Shown: positions 1 to 7,215 of the stretch, piece by piece | How positions within the stretch are numbered: the stretch's first letter is position 1 | How the letters are laid out: each line of letters starts with the position of its first letter | NCBI GenBank assembly: GCA_041667545.1 | Contig: JBAYES010000001.1 | Location: 1-64,000, forward strand | Direction: 5' to 3' | DNA: 64,000 nt | Origin: SLID01 sp041667545 | GTDB taxonomy: Bacteria; Omnitrophota; Gorgyraeia; Tantalellales; Tantalellaceae | Made by a program: the position numbers and the translations under genes | Notes under the pieces: generated by a model | The model's database searches: none | Told to the model about the DNA's origin: nothing | What the model saw: the letters and a program-made list of their open reading frames with translations, nothing else

Positions 1-101
1 AGGTTGAAAACGGAATGGTCATAGTATAAAATTGATTTCAAATCGATTACAAGCATTTTTGGTTCAACATGTTATAATTAAAGAGATTGTAGCAAATATA
101 A

Positions 102-434
102 AAAAAACAACGAGACAGCACTGTCCTGATCTATTATTTTAACCGTTCGAAGGAAGAGAAACTCACCGGCAAACCTTTTCTTGAGGATACAGAGCATGGC
201 ATATTCGCGATCCGCAGTCCGCATCGTCCGAATCATATCGGATTTTCGATCGTGAAGCTAAAAAGTGTAAAAGGGAACGTAATTACTTTTTCAGAAGTCG
301 ACATTTTAGACGACACACCGCTTCTGGATATTAAGCCTTACGTCAAGCATTTTGACAGCCGGGATAAGGTCAAAAACGGCTGGATAGAAAGACACTTCAA
401 AACAGGCAAGATTCCCAAGCGTACTAGACTATAG
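102..434 (+). pseudogene. TrmO/TsaA-like tRNA methyltransferase, C-terminal remnant
   Basis: Reading the frame upstream of the GTG at 252 gives an open stretch from 102 that matches the C-terminal half of the TsaA/TrmO (UPF0066) family, which N6-methylates t6A37 of tRNA. Family landmarks are RSPHRPN (213-233) and TPLLDIKPYV (315-344). In-frame stops at 90-92 and 99-101 close the frame upstream, and the N-terminal part is missing, so the gene is broken. The 60-codon ORF from 252 is only its tail. It sits at the left edge of an A/T-rich accessory island and looks like debris from an earlier rearrangement. Confidence 0.7.
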
Positions 435-463
435 TACACTTGTTCTACACCATAGAACACCCA

Positions 464-561
464 TGTCGCAAAACTTGCATACTTTTTGCGACAATACCCC
501 GATGTCATCCCCTTGGAAAAGGGGATCCACTTGTCACAAATAATAGGCACTTTTTGTGACA
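464..561. repeat. Three consecutive hairpins, the outer two related
   Basis: Hairpin 1 has perfect 10-bp arms TGTCGCAAAA (464-473) and TTTTGCGACA (484-493). Hairpin 2 has 8-bp arms ATCCCCTT (507-514) and AAGGGGAT (519-526) with a GGAA loop. Hairpin 3 has 9-bp arms TGTCACAAA (532-540) and TTTGTGACA (553-561). Hairpins 1 and 3 share a sequence pattern but differ by a G-C to A-T pair exchanged on both arms. They lie between the trmO remnant and the AbiE promoter. They could be a terminator cluster, a structured RNA or a recombination site; the sequence does not decide. Confidence 0.6.
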
Positions 562-593
562 GCTCATAGACCTTTCTTGGTTGAAAATACCGA

Positions 594-636
594 TTGACAA
601 TATATCCCTAATGCTATACACTTATTCACAAGTGTA
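594..636 (+). promoter_or_regulatory. Promoter and candidate operator of the AbiE-led operon
   Basis: TTGACA (594-599) is followed after 15 bp by TATACA (615-620), preceded by TG as in an extended -10. A 7-bp inverted repeat, TACACTT (617-623) and AAGTGTA (630-636), overlaps the -10. AbiEi-type antitoxins are known to bind inverted repeats in their own promoters, so this is the natural autoregulatory site. A ribosome-binding site (AAGGAG) stands just before the ATG at 657. Confidence 0.5.
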
Positions 637-656
637 AACAAATAAGGAGTATAAAA

Positions 657-1259
657 ATGGGCTCAAAAGAAGCTGAACTTATTCAATTTCTTAAGCAAAA
701 AGGGGGAATGGCTAGTTTTTCCGAATTCGATAAGGCTGGATTCAATAAGGCCATTATCAAAGTTAGCCTTACGAATGAAAATATTAAAAGACTAGATAGA
801 GGGCTTTATAGTCTTTCGGAAGGCATGTCATTTTCTAATCCTGACCTTATAGCAATCTCAATAAAAATTCCAAAAGGAATAGTATGTCTTCTATCTGCCC
901 TTGCCTTTCATGAAGCAACAGATGAGATACCTAAATATGTTGATGTTGCGATTCCTCGTGGTACTCACGAAAGCAGAATTAAGTATCCGCCTGTAAGATT
1001 TTACAGGTTTGCTCCTGACACATGGAAGGCAGGGGTAGAGAAGCACGAAATTGAAGGACATAAGATTAAAATTTATAGTCTGGCAAAAACAATTGTTGAT
1101 TGTTTTAAATTTCGCAATAGGATCGGAATCAATGTAGCTCGGGAGGCACTTAAGATTGCTGTTACAGAAAAACACGCTAAGCCTACGGATATCATGAAAT
1201 ATGCTAAGATTTGCCGTGTGGATAAAATCATTAAACCAATACTGGAAACTATGCTATGA
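657..1259 (+). CDS. AbiEi-type antitoxin / transcriptional regulator of a type IV toxin-antitoxin pair
   Basis: The 200-residue protein has the AbiEi layout. A short N-terminal winged-helix domain (about residues 1-60, including LDRGLYSL) is followed by an antitoxin domain with the family motif of a conserved promoter-like sentence around ALAFHEAT and VDVAIPRGTH, and SLAKTIVDCFKFRNRIG near residue 145. AbiEi proteins repress their own operon and neutralise the partner nucleotidyltransferase. The stop codon overlaps the start of the next gene (ATGA at 1256-1259), so the pair is translationally coupled. The start at 657 has AAGGAG upstream. Codon use is A/T-rich compared with the housekeeping genes from 7216 on, which suggests acquisition by transfer. 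Confidence 0.85.
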   Translation: MGSKEAELIQFLKQKGGMASFSEFDKAGFNKAIIKVSLTNENIKRLDRGLYSLSEGMSFSNPDLIAISIKIPKGIVCLLSALAFHEATDEIPKYVDVAIPRGTHESRIKYPPVRFYRFAPDTWKAGVEKHEIEGHKIKIYSLAKTIVDCFKFRNRIGINVAREALKIAVTEKHAKPTDIMKYAKICRVDKIIKPILETML

Positions 1260-2170
1260 AAAAAGAAGTGAAAAATATTGAAGCCTCTGTTAAAGCTCAG
1301 CTTCAAAATAAAGCGAAAGAAACAAACCGTCCTTTTGCGGAAATATTGCGATATTACGGCATGGAACGTTTTCTTTATCGCTTTAGCAAATCAAAATATG
1401 CTGATAAATTTGTGCTAAAAGGAGCTCTTTTGTTTGCGGTTTGGCAAATGCCTGAAAGGCGCACAACGCTCGATATTGATTTCTTAGGTCGTTTCGATAA
1501 TCAAGTGGTGGCTATCGAAACAGTGATGAGGGATGTTTGCGATGTTGCTGTAGATCCTGATGGGATTAAGTTTGACTCGACAACTGTCCAAGGCCTCAAG
1601 ATTAAAGAAGATGCTGACTACGAGGGTGTCCGTATTAAATTTACTGGTTTTTTGGATCGCGCACGCATTCCGATGCAAATCGATGTTGGATTTGGCGATA
1701 TTATTCATCCAAAGATTAGGGTTATTAATTATCCGGTTATTCTTGATTTTCCGAAACCTCATTTAAATGGATATCCTCAAGAAAGTGTGATCAGTGAAAA
1801 ATTTGAAGCCATGATTAAGCTCGGTCTTTTGAATAGCAGGATGAAAGATTTTTATGATATCTGGCTTATGACGAGGCAATTTGAATTTAAGGGGGCGAAT
1901 ATCGCTATCGCCATAAAGAAAACCTTTAATAATCGAAAGACGGATATTCCTAAGAAAAAACCTTTGTTTGCTGATGAAATTTATGATGAAAAATCCGACA
2001 GGCAAATGCTGTGGAGCGCGTTTTTAAAAAAGGGAGATATGCAGCACACTCCGAAAACTTTGTCGGAGACGGCTAAGACAATTGAACGTTTTCTTCTCGA
2101 ACCAATTTTGGCGCTCAATGGTAACGTTGCGTTTGATAAGACGTGGAAGTCTCCGAAGGGATGGGCATGA
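1256..2170 (+). CDS. AbiEii/AbiGii-family nucleotidyltransferase toxin
   Basis: The 304-residue protein carries the AbiEii nucleotidyltransferase signature: KGALLF at residues 55-60, then TLDIDF at 71-76, whose D73 and D75 are the likely metal-binding pair of the polymerase-beta-like fold. Known members of this family block growth, and related MenT toxins modify tRNA 3' ends; whether this one does is inference. It overlaps the antitoxin gene by 4 bp and its own stop overlaps the next gene by ATGA. That coupling to a phosphatase is not part of the classical two-gene AbiE system. It is one of three such nucleotidyltransferases in the window. Confidence 0.87.
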   Translation: MKKEVKNIEASVKAQLQNKAKETNRPFAEILRYYGMERFLYRFSKSKYADKFVLKGALLFAVWQMPERRTTLDIDFLGRFDNQVVAIETVMRDVCDVAVDPDGIKFDSTTVQGLKIKEDADYEGVRIKFTGFLDRARIPMQIDVGFGDIIHPKIRVINYPVILDFPKPHLNGYPQESVISEKFEAMIKLGLLNSRMKDFYDIWLMTRQFEFKGANIAIAIKKTFNNRKTDIPKKKPLFADEIYDEKSDRQMLWSAFLKKGDMQHTPKTLSETAKTIERFLLEPILALNGNVAFDKTWKSPKGWA

Positions 2171-2856
2171 GAACTTTCGCACTCGGTGATATACACGGTT
2201 CCTATAAGGCGATGATGCAGTGCTTTGAGCGTTCCAAGTTTGATTATAAAAAAGACCGCCTGATCGTGATGGGTGATGTCTGCGATGGGTACCCGGAAGT
2301 CAAACAGTGCATTGATGAGCTTTTAAGGGTCAAACACTGTGATCTGGTCATTGGCAATCATGACATGTGGGCTCTCGACTGGGCGCTTAAAGGTGATATG
2401 CCGGAGATATGGACAAGTCAGGGCGGTGATAGGACGATGTCTTCATATAATGGCGGCCCTATGCCGAAGGAGCATATTGATTTCTTAAAGAATGGCCAGC
2501 TTTGGATAGAAGACAACAATAAAATATTTGTTCATGCGGGTTTTGTGCCGGATTTGTCATTGGAACAAAATAGCGCTCAGGTACTTGTGTGGGACAGGGA
2601 TTTGTTGAAAGACGCATGGGAAGCGGCTAATTATAGGCGGGAAGCTCAGATCACAAAGTATGACGACATTTTTATCGGACATACGACAACAGAGCTTTAC
2701 AGAACGCTTGAGCCGATTCATGTTTGCAACGTATGGGATTTGGACACCGGGGCCGGTTGGTCGGGAAAGCTGACGATCATGGATGTCGATACAAAAGAAT
2801 ATTGGCAGTCGGACCTATCAAAGGATTTATACGGCGGATTGCCGAATCAATTGTAA
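2167..2856 (+). CDS. PPP-type metallophosphatase
   Basis: This is a complete calcineurin-like phosphatase of 229 residues from the chosen start. Its metal-binding motifs appear in the standard order: GDIHG (7-11), GDVCDG (36-41), GNHD (63-66), then VHAGF and GHT further on. It resembles phage-lambda and PrpA-type serine/threonine phosphatases, but small-molecule or RNA 2',3'-phosphate substrates are equally possible. I chose ATG 2167 because GAAGGG lies just upstream and it forms an ATGA overlap with the toxin stop; 2143 and 2161 are in-frame alternatives. The overlap ties it to the AbiE pair, and a kinase follows 12 bp later, so a phosphate-cycling or RNA-end-healing role is possible. Confidence 0.85.
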   Translation: MRTFALGDIHGSYKAMMQCFERSKFDYKKDRLIVMGDVCDGYPEVKQCIDELLRVKHCDLVIGNHDMWALDWALKGDMPEIWTSQGGDRTMSSYNGGPMPKEHIDFLKNGQLWIEDNNKIFVHAGFVPDLSLEQNSAQVLVWDRDLLKDAWEAANYRREAQITKYDDIFIGHTTTELYRTLEPIHVCNVWDLDTGAGWSGKLTIMDVDTKEYWQSDLSKDLYGGLPNQL

Positions 2857-2868
2857 CAAGGTGATCAA

Positions 2869-3399
2869 ATGCGTAATTTTCCGATTATCCATATTGTAGG
2901 TTTACCGGGTGCGGGGAAAACAACATTAGCCTTAAAACTAAGTAAAAAACTAAATTTGCCTGTTTTTCGAATAGGCTGTTACAGGGCGAAATATTCTTCG
3001 ACGCCGATCGGAGAAGCTGATACCTGGGTGGCGCTCTATAAGGATTTATCGAAGCGAAAATGGGGAAACTGTATCCTCGAAACTACAGGATTAAATTTCA
3101 GGGAAGAGTTCTTGAGGAAGGTTTTGCCATTCGATCGAATATTCACGATCAAATTAGAAGCGTCTAAAAAGACTCTCATGGAAAGAATAAAGAAAAAGAA
3201 GAAAAAAGAACAGGGAGGTAAGTGGCCTTTTTGCGGGCAATATCGTGATAAGGATGAATTTGTCAAAAAACTTTTTAAGAATTTTAAAAATATTCCGGCA
3301 AATTATAAAATAAATACAAATCGATTAACAGCAAGAGAAGTATATAATGAGGTGGTCGAAGAAATAGGAAAAGACAAGGTGATATGGGAGTATAGATAA
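2869..3399 (+). CDS. Small P-loop kinase-like protein
   Basis: The 176-residue protein begins with a Walker A motif, GLPGAGKTT at residues 11-19, and an ILETTG strand near residue 68 typical of AAA_33/shikimate-kinase-like kinases. A lysine-rich run near residue 107 (encoded by an A-rich tract at about 3185-3210) precedes a WPFCGQYRDKDEF lid-like segment. The substrate is unknown. It starts 12 bp after the phosphatase gene. Kinase plus metallophosphatase is the pairing found within bacterial Pnkp RNA-repair enzymes, but no ligase domain is present here. I see no close named family. Confidence 0.7.
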   Translation: MRNFPIIHIVGLPGAGKTTLALKLSKKLNLPVFRIGCYRAKYSSTPIGEADTWVALYKDLSKRKWGNCILETTGLNFREEFLRKVLPFDRIFTIKLEASKKTLMERIKKKKKKEQGGKWPFCGQYRDKDEFVKKLFKNFKNIPANYKINTNRLTAREVYNEVVEEIGKDKVIWEYR

Positions 3400-3426
3400 G
3401 AAGGGATAAAAAGGGGAAGGCAAATA

Positions 3427-5265
3427 ATGAACGGTAAAGGTAAAAAGATGGTCATAAGAAAAGGCCAAAAGAAAACCGGACGATTAAAGATCGGGGATAA
3501 TTGGAACGCTATTACGATAATAGCGCTTTCTCAGAATAATCCTTTAAAGGCTATCGCGGAATTTGTTGAGAACAGTATTGACGCTAAGGCTAAGAATATC
3601 ACTATCGTTCGGGGACGGAAAAAAGGGAAAAATTTCTTAAAGATATCGGATGATGGCAATGGTATCCCAAAGAATTCAGGAGGACAGCCTGATTTTAAGT
3701 ACGTTGCCACACATATTTGTGATTCTGTTAAAAAGCGACTAAAGAAAGAGGGTGTGGAGGGGATTCAGGGAGAATTTGGGATAGGCCTTCTTAGTTTTTG
3801 GACAGTCGGAAAAAATCTTGAGTTACGCTGTTGTGGTAATGATGAAAAAGTCTATCAAATGAAAATGGAGAGCGGTAAGCCGGGGTATAAAATTATTACC
3901 TCGCGGGCCCTTGTCGCTTTTTCGGGAACAGAATTGGTAGTTACAGATCTTTTATCCGGCCTGCGTCAGTTGTCGGGAGAAAAAATCCAGAGATATCTGG
4001 CATCTGAACTCAGGGACCGTATTCGGCAGGGCGGAGTTGAAGTTCGTATATTAGACCGCTTTACGCGAAAAGAATATTTGGTTGAACCGCGTAAATATAG
4101 CGGCCAGCTTATCTATCATAAATCCATTTTGTGTGAACCACTGGGTGAAGTTTACGCGGAAATTTATCTAAATGATCCTCGCCAGGAAAATCAGATTAGT
4201 TTGTATCGTTCCGGAACACGTGTTCTGCCGTCTGTGTGTGTTTTGGATATTTTTAATAAAGAGCCCTGGTTATCGCAGTATTTCCAGGGAATTCTTGACG
4301 CTCCATTTCTTCAATTGACGCCCGGGACACGTGACGGTGTTATTCACGATGATCGCCTTAAAGCTTTTGCCGATGCTTTGGGACCTTTAGAATATGAGCT
4401 TAACAAGATCGTAGAACAGCAGAAAAAACAGCAGGATGAGGCGGCTAACCGGAATATTCTGAAAACCGTTCAGAGGGCGCTTCAAGACGCTATTTTATCT
4501 CTTCCTGATGAGGAGTATGATTGGTTCGATGTGTACACGAAAGGAAAAGGCCCCAGAGTTAATAGACCCGCTGATGTCAAGCCTTATGCGGTTGAAGATA
4601 TTGTTTCCATGGGGCAAGATGGTTCATTGAATGATAAAAAAGAGGATAAGGGGCAAAAACAGTTTTTTGAGTATGCAGGTCCGCTGCATAGAGTAAAGAT
4701 CGTTCCCGCGTCATGTACAATATCGGTCGGACAGGAAAAAGTCTTCACTGCCGTATGCCGCGATAAAAGTAACAGGACAGTAGACGATGGGCTGAAGTTT
4801 CAGTGGAAAGTTCTGGAAGGCAGCGGCCGGCTGTCAAATCACAATAATGAAATGACAACTTTTGCCGCTCCCGAAGAACCTGAACTTTGTCGTTTAGGGT
4901 TGACCGTTTCGCAATACGCAACAGCTTCGTTTGAGGCTGAAACGATCATAACAGTTACAGACCAGGTTATCCCTGAAGTAAAAGCTCAAGGTGCTTTGAA
5001 AAAAGGCTTACCCGGATATACTCTGCAGAAAGCCCCGGGCGAGTTATGGCGTTCTAAATATGACCGGGATAAAAATATAGTAATAGTGAACAGCGGTCAC
5101 AGAGATTTCATCTATTCAAGCCGGCAAAAATCCCGAAAGGTTCGTTACATCTGCAGTCTCTACATAAAAGAGCTTGTTTTAGCAAATTTTTTGGAATTAA
5201 ACAGAGAGGATCTTTTAGAACGTATGATAGAGGTTTCACTATATGCGGAGGAGGCGTTAAAGTAA
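3427..5265 (+). CDS. GHKL-type ATPase with a C-terminal Ig-like domain
   Basis: The 612-residue protein has a Hsp90/MutL/histidine-kinase-type ATP-binding fold at its N terminus: EN at residues 48-49 (N box), DDGNG at 75-79 (G1) and GEFGIG at 115-120 (G2). A middle transducer-like region runs to about 340. An acidic linker is followed by a beta-rich Ig/Big-like segment (about 420-510, with SVGQEKVFTAV and LKFQWKVLEGSG). The helical C-terminal part contains YICSLYIKELVLANF. There is no kinase histidine or transmembrane segment. Stand-alone GHKL ATPases of this sort occur in defence islands. GGGGAAGG before ATG 3427 supports the start. It is the last gene of the tight run begun at 657. Confidence 0.75.
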   Translation: MNGKGKKMVIRKGQKKTGRLKIGDNWNAITIIALSQNNPLKAIAEFVENSIDAKAKNITIVRGRKKGKNFLKISDDGNGIPKNSGGQPDFKYVATHICDSVKKRLKKEGVEGIQGEFGIGLLSFWTVGKNLELRCCGNDEKVYQMKMESGKPGYKIITSRALVAFSGTELVVTDLLSGLRQLSGEKIQRYLASELRDRIRQGGVEVRILDRFTRKEYLVEPRKYSGQLIYHKSILCEPLGEVYAEIYLNDPRQENQISLYRSGTRVLPSVCVLDIFNKEPWLSQYFQGILDAPFLQLTPGTRDGVIHDDRLKAFADALGPLEYELNKIVEQQKKQQDEAANRNILKTVQRALQDAILSLPDEEYDWFDVYTKGKGPRVNRPADVKPYAVEDIVSMGQDGSLNDKKEDKGQKQFFEYAGPLHRVKIVPASCTISVGQEKVFTAVCRDKSNRTVDDGLKFQWKVLEGSGRLSNHNNEMTTFAAPEEPELCRLGLTVSQYATASFEAETIITVTDQVIPEVKAQGALKKGLPGYTLQKAPGELWRSKYDRDKNIVIVNSGHRDFIYSSRQKSRKVRYICSLYIKELVLANFLELNREDLLERMIEVSLYAEEALK

Positions 5266-5352
5266 ATGACAAAAACGAAGAAATATCTCTACATTAAGAC
5301 TTTCGGATGTCAGATGGACTCGGTATTATACTATTTTGCTGGAGTATCTTAA
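5266..5352 (+). pseudogene. miaB-like 5' fragment (28 codons)
   Basis: Directly after the GHKL stop codon, ATG 5266 opens a 28-codon frame whose first 18 residues include LYIKTFGCQMD. This is the N-terminal signature of MiaB-type methylthiotransferases, including the first cysteine of the accessory cluster. The similarity then breaks off and the frame stops at 5350-5352. The intact miaB starts 1.86 kb downstream with a differing N terminus, so this is not a simple duplication of the local gene. It may be the scar of a donor miaB carried in with the island. Confidence 0.65.
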
Positions 5353-5410
5353 GATGATATATGATAATGAGCTATGCCGCGAATTTGATTAAGATTGGTA
5401 TGCCAAATGC

Positions 5411-5443
5411 AAAGTTGACATTTCCATCATATATGTCAACTTT
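5411..5443. promoter_or_regulatory. Perfect 11-bp inverted repeat upstream of the RhuM-Fic gene
   Basis: AAAGTTGACAT (5411-5421) and ATGTCAACTTT (5433-5443) form perfect arms around an 11-nt loop, followed by another T. It could end transcription from the upstream operon or be an operator for the gene at 5489. The stem is A/T-rich, so an operator is at least as likely as a terminator. Confidence 0.5.
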
Positions 5444-5488
5444 TATGCTGTATCGTTGACTTAAATGATGAAATGAAGGAAGAAGATA

Positions 5489-6466
5489 ATGACTGAAAAA
5501 TTACGGAATATTGAAGGCGGAAAGGTTGTTTTATATAAAAAAGGGCTTGAAGTCCAATTGAGGGAGGAAACCGTTTGGCTTAACCAGGCTCAGATGGTTT
5601 TATTATTTCAAAAAACAAAGCAAAATATTAGTTTGCACATCAATAATATCTTCAAGGAAGGGGAATTGCGCAAGAATTCAGTTGTCAAGGAATACTTGAC
5701 AACTGCCAGCGATGGGAAAAAGTACAAAACCGCATATTACAACTTGGATGTCATTATATCCGTTGGATATCGCATTAAATCCAAACAAGGTACCCTATTT
5801 CGTATTTGGGCGACAAGGGTATTAAAACAGCATTTGATTGAAGGATATACCATCAATGAAAAACGACTTAAAAAGCAGGAGCAAAAATATCTTGAACTTA
5901 AAAACGCTGTCAAATTGATTGGTAATGTTGTGCAGATAGATAATCTTTCGTCAGAAGCAAAAGGTCTGGCACAGGTAATTTCAGAATATACCCGAGCGTT
6001 GGATATTTTGGATGATTTTGACCATGGAAGATTAAAGGAGCCGAAAGGTCAAAAAAGTGATAAATACAAAATGACCTATCAAGAGGCCAGAACTATTATT
6101 GAAACGATGAAAGAAAAGTTTAAGGATTCTAATATTGTTGGCCAAGAAAAAGACCAGGGATTTAAAAGTTCTCTCGGAGCGATTTATCAAAGTGCCGGTG
6201 GCAAGGATGCCTATTCGACAATTCAGGAAAAAGCAGCACATTTGCTATATTTTGTAACCAAGAATCATAATTTTGTGGATGGGAACAAAAGGATCGCCGC
6301 AACACTATTTATTTGTTTTCTTAAAGGTAATGGGATTCTGTATCGCAAAGATGGAAGTCGTATTGTTGATGATAATGCTCTTGTTGCCTTAACCCTCATG
6401 ATTGCCGCAAGCAACCCGAAAGAAAAAGATGTGATGGTGAAGGTGATTATGAATTTGATTTGTTAA
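5489..6466 (+). CDS. RhuM-family protein fused to a Fic/Doc domain
   Basis: The 325-residue protein has two parts. The N-terminal half is a RhuM-type domain, with VWLNQAQMVLLFQ, INNIFKEGEL, AYYNLDVIISVGYRIKS and FRIWATRVLKQHLIEGY in family order. The C-terminal half carries a Fic core, HNFVDGNKR at residues 260-268, matching the HxFx(D/E)GNxR active site of AMP- or phosphotransferases. The catalytic histidine is present, so the domain is probably active. No separate antitoxin is adjacent, and an inhibitory helix may be internal. RhuM-Fic fusions recur in mobile islands. GAAGGAAGAAG before ATG 5489 gives a good ribosome-binding site. Confidence 0.85.
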   Translation: MTEKLRNIEGGKVVLYKKGLEVQLREETVWLNQAQMVLLFQKTKQNISLHINNIFKEGELRKNSVVKEYLTTASDGKKYKTAYYNLDVIISVGYRIKSKQGTLFRIWATRVLKQHLIEGYTINEKRLKKQEQKYLELKNAVKLIGNVVQIDNLSSEAKGLAQVISEYTRALDILDDFDHGRLKEPKGQKSDKYKMTYQEARTIIETMKEKFKDSNIVGQEKDQGFKSSLGAIYQSAGGKDAYSTIQEKAAHLLYFVTKNHNFVDGNKRIAATLFICFLKGNGILYRKDGSRIVDDNALVALTLMIAASNPKEKDVMVKVIMNLIC

Positions 6467-6482
6467 TGAGGAGATATTGTTA

Positions 6483-6680
6483 ATGGATAAGGAATTTAAA
6501 TTATCACGTGTTTCAGGTACTCCTGTTAGTAATGAAGAGATCCTGTCAGATTTAAAGAGAGTATCGAAAATTCTTAATGAAACAAGGATGACTCAGAAAA
6601 ACTACGAGCAGTTTGGTCAATTTAATTGTAGTACTATTATCCGTCGATTCGGTTATGGAATAAGGCTGTGCAGATGGTAG
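6483..6680 (+). pseudogene. N-terminal part of a frameshifted HNH endonuclease
   Basis: The frame from ATG 6483 encodes one copy of the helical repeat found upstream of HNH domains in homing-endonuclease-like proteins (IRRFGYG near its end) and then runs into a stop. In the next frame the expected continuation WNKAVQMVGL starts with TGG at 6656-6658. The two ORFs therefore look like one gene with a 1-nt loss near 6653-6656. ATG 6483 is 16 bp after the RhuM-Fic stop, and a TTG at 6477 is a weaker start. Confidence 0.65.
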
Positions 6681-7147
6681 GCCTATCTGTTTCTAACGAA
6701 ATAAATATTACCGAAGAACGATTATTCGAGAACATTCTACGTTTATGGCAGCATTATGGAAGGCAGCCAAGAAGAAGAGAGTTGGCGGAGGAACCGTCAG
6801 TTATATCTCAAAGCCCTTATAATCGGCGCTATGGATCATGGACAAATGCGCTAAAAGCCTTCATTGAATATGCGAATTCTTCAGAAATAGGATATCAGAA
6901 AAGAAAATCGGCTAACACAAAGAACAAACTACGAGTGGAAAGACGAGATCCGTCTCTGAGATTGCGTTGGAAGGTGTTAAAAAGAGACCGTTTCACCTGT
7001 TGTAAGTGTGGCGCAAGCCCTGTACTTAAGGTAGGGGTAGAATTCCACGTCGATCATATTATGCCTTACAGTAAAGGTGGAGAAACAGTGTTTGAGAATT
7101 TGCAGACTCTTTGTTCGACCTGCGACATAGGAAAGAGTGATTTGTGA
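6668..7147 (+). CDS. HNH endonuclease (C-terminal part of a frameshifted gene)
   Basis: This 159-residue frame has a second helical repeat (about residues 15-70, with YGSWTNALKAF) and an HNH nuclease domain: zinc ligands C111/C112-C114, HVDH at 127-130, N144 and C149-C152. HNH nucleases of this type nick or cut DNA in mobile and defence elements. The apparent GTG start at 6668 is internal to a longer gene begun at 6483. The shortened product keeps the whole nuclease domain and may still be active. It closes the island, and the gap to miaB (7148-7215) holds only an imperfect A/T-rich inverted repeat. Confidence 0.75.
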   Translation: MQMVGLSVSNEINITEERLFENILRLWQHYGRQPRRRELAEEPSVISQSPYNRRYGSWTNALKAFIEYANSSEIGYQKRKSANTKNKLRVERRDPSLRLRWKVLKRDRFTCCKCGASPVLKVGVEFHVDHIMPYSKGGETVFENLQTLCSTCDIGKSDL

Positions 7148-7215
7148 TTTTAATTAGAGTCGATGAACGATCGTGACTAATTGTGGATTCATATACGACT
7201 AAAGGATGTTTGTAG

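Noticed and set aside
435..656. tRNA or integron attC site in the hairpin cluster
   Set aside because: No cloverleaf or anticodon arm, and no RYYYAAC/GTTRRRY core sites.
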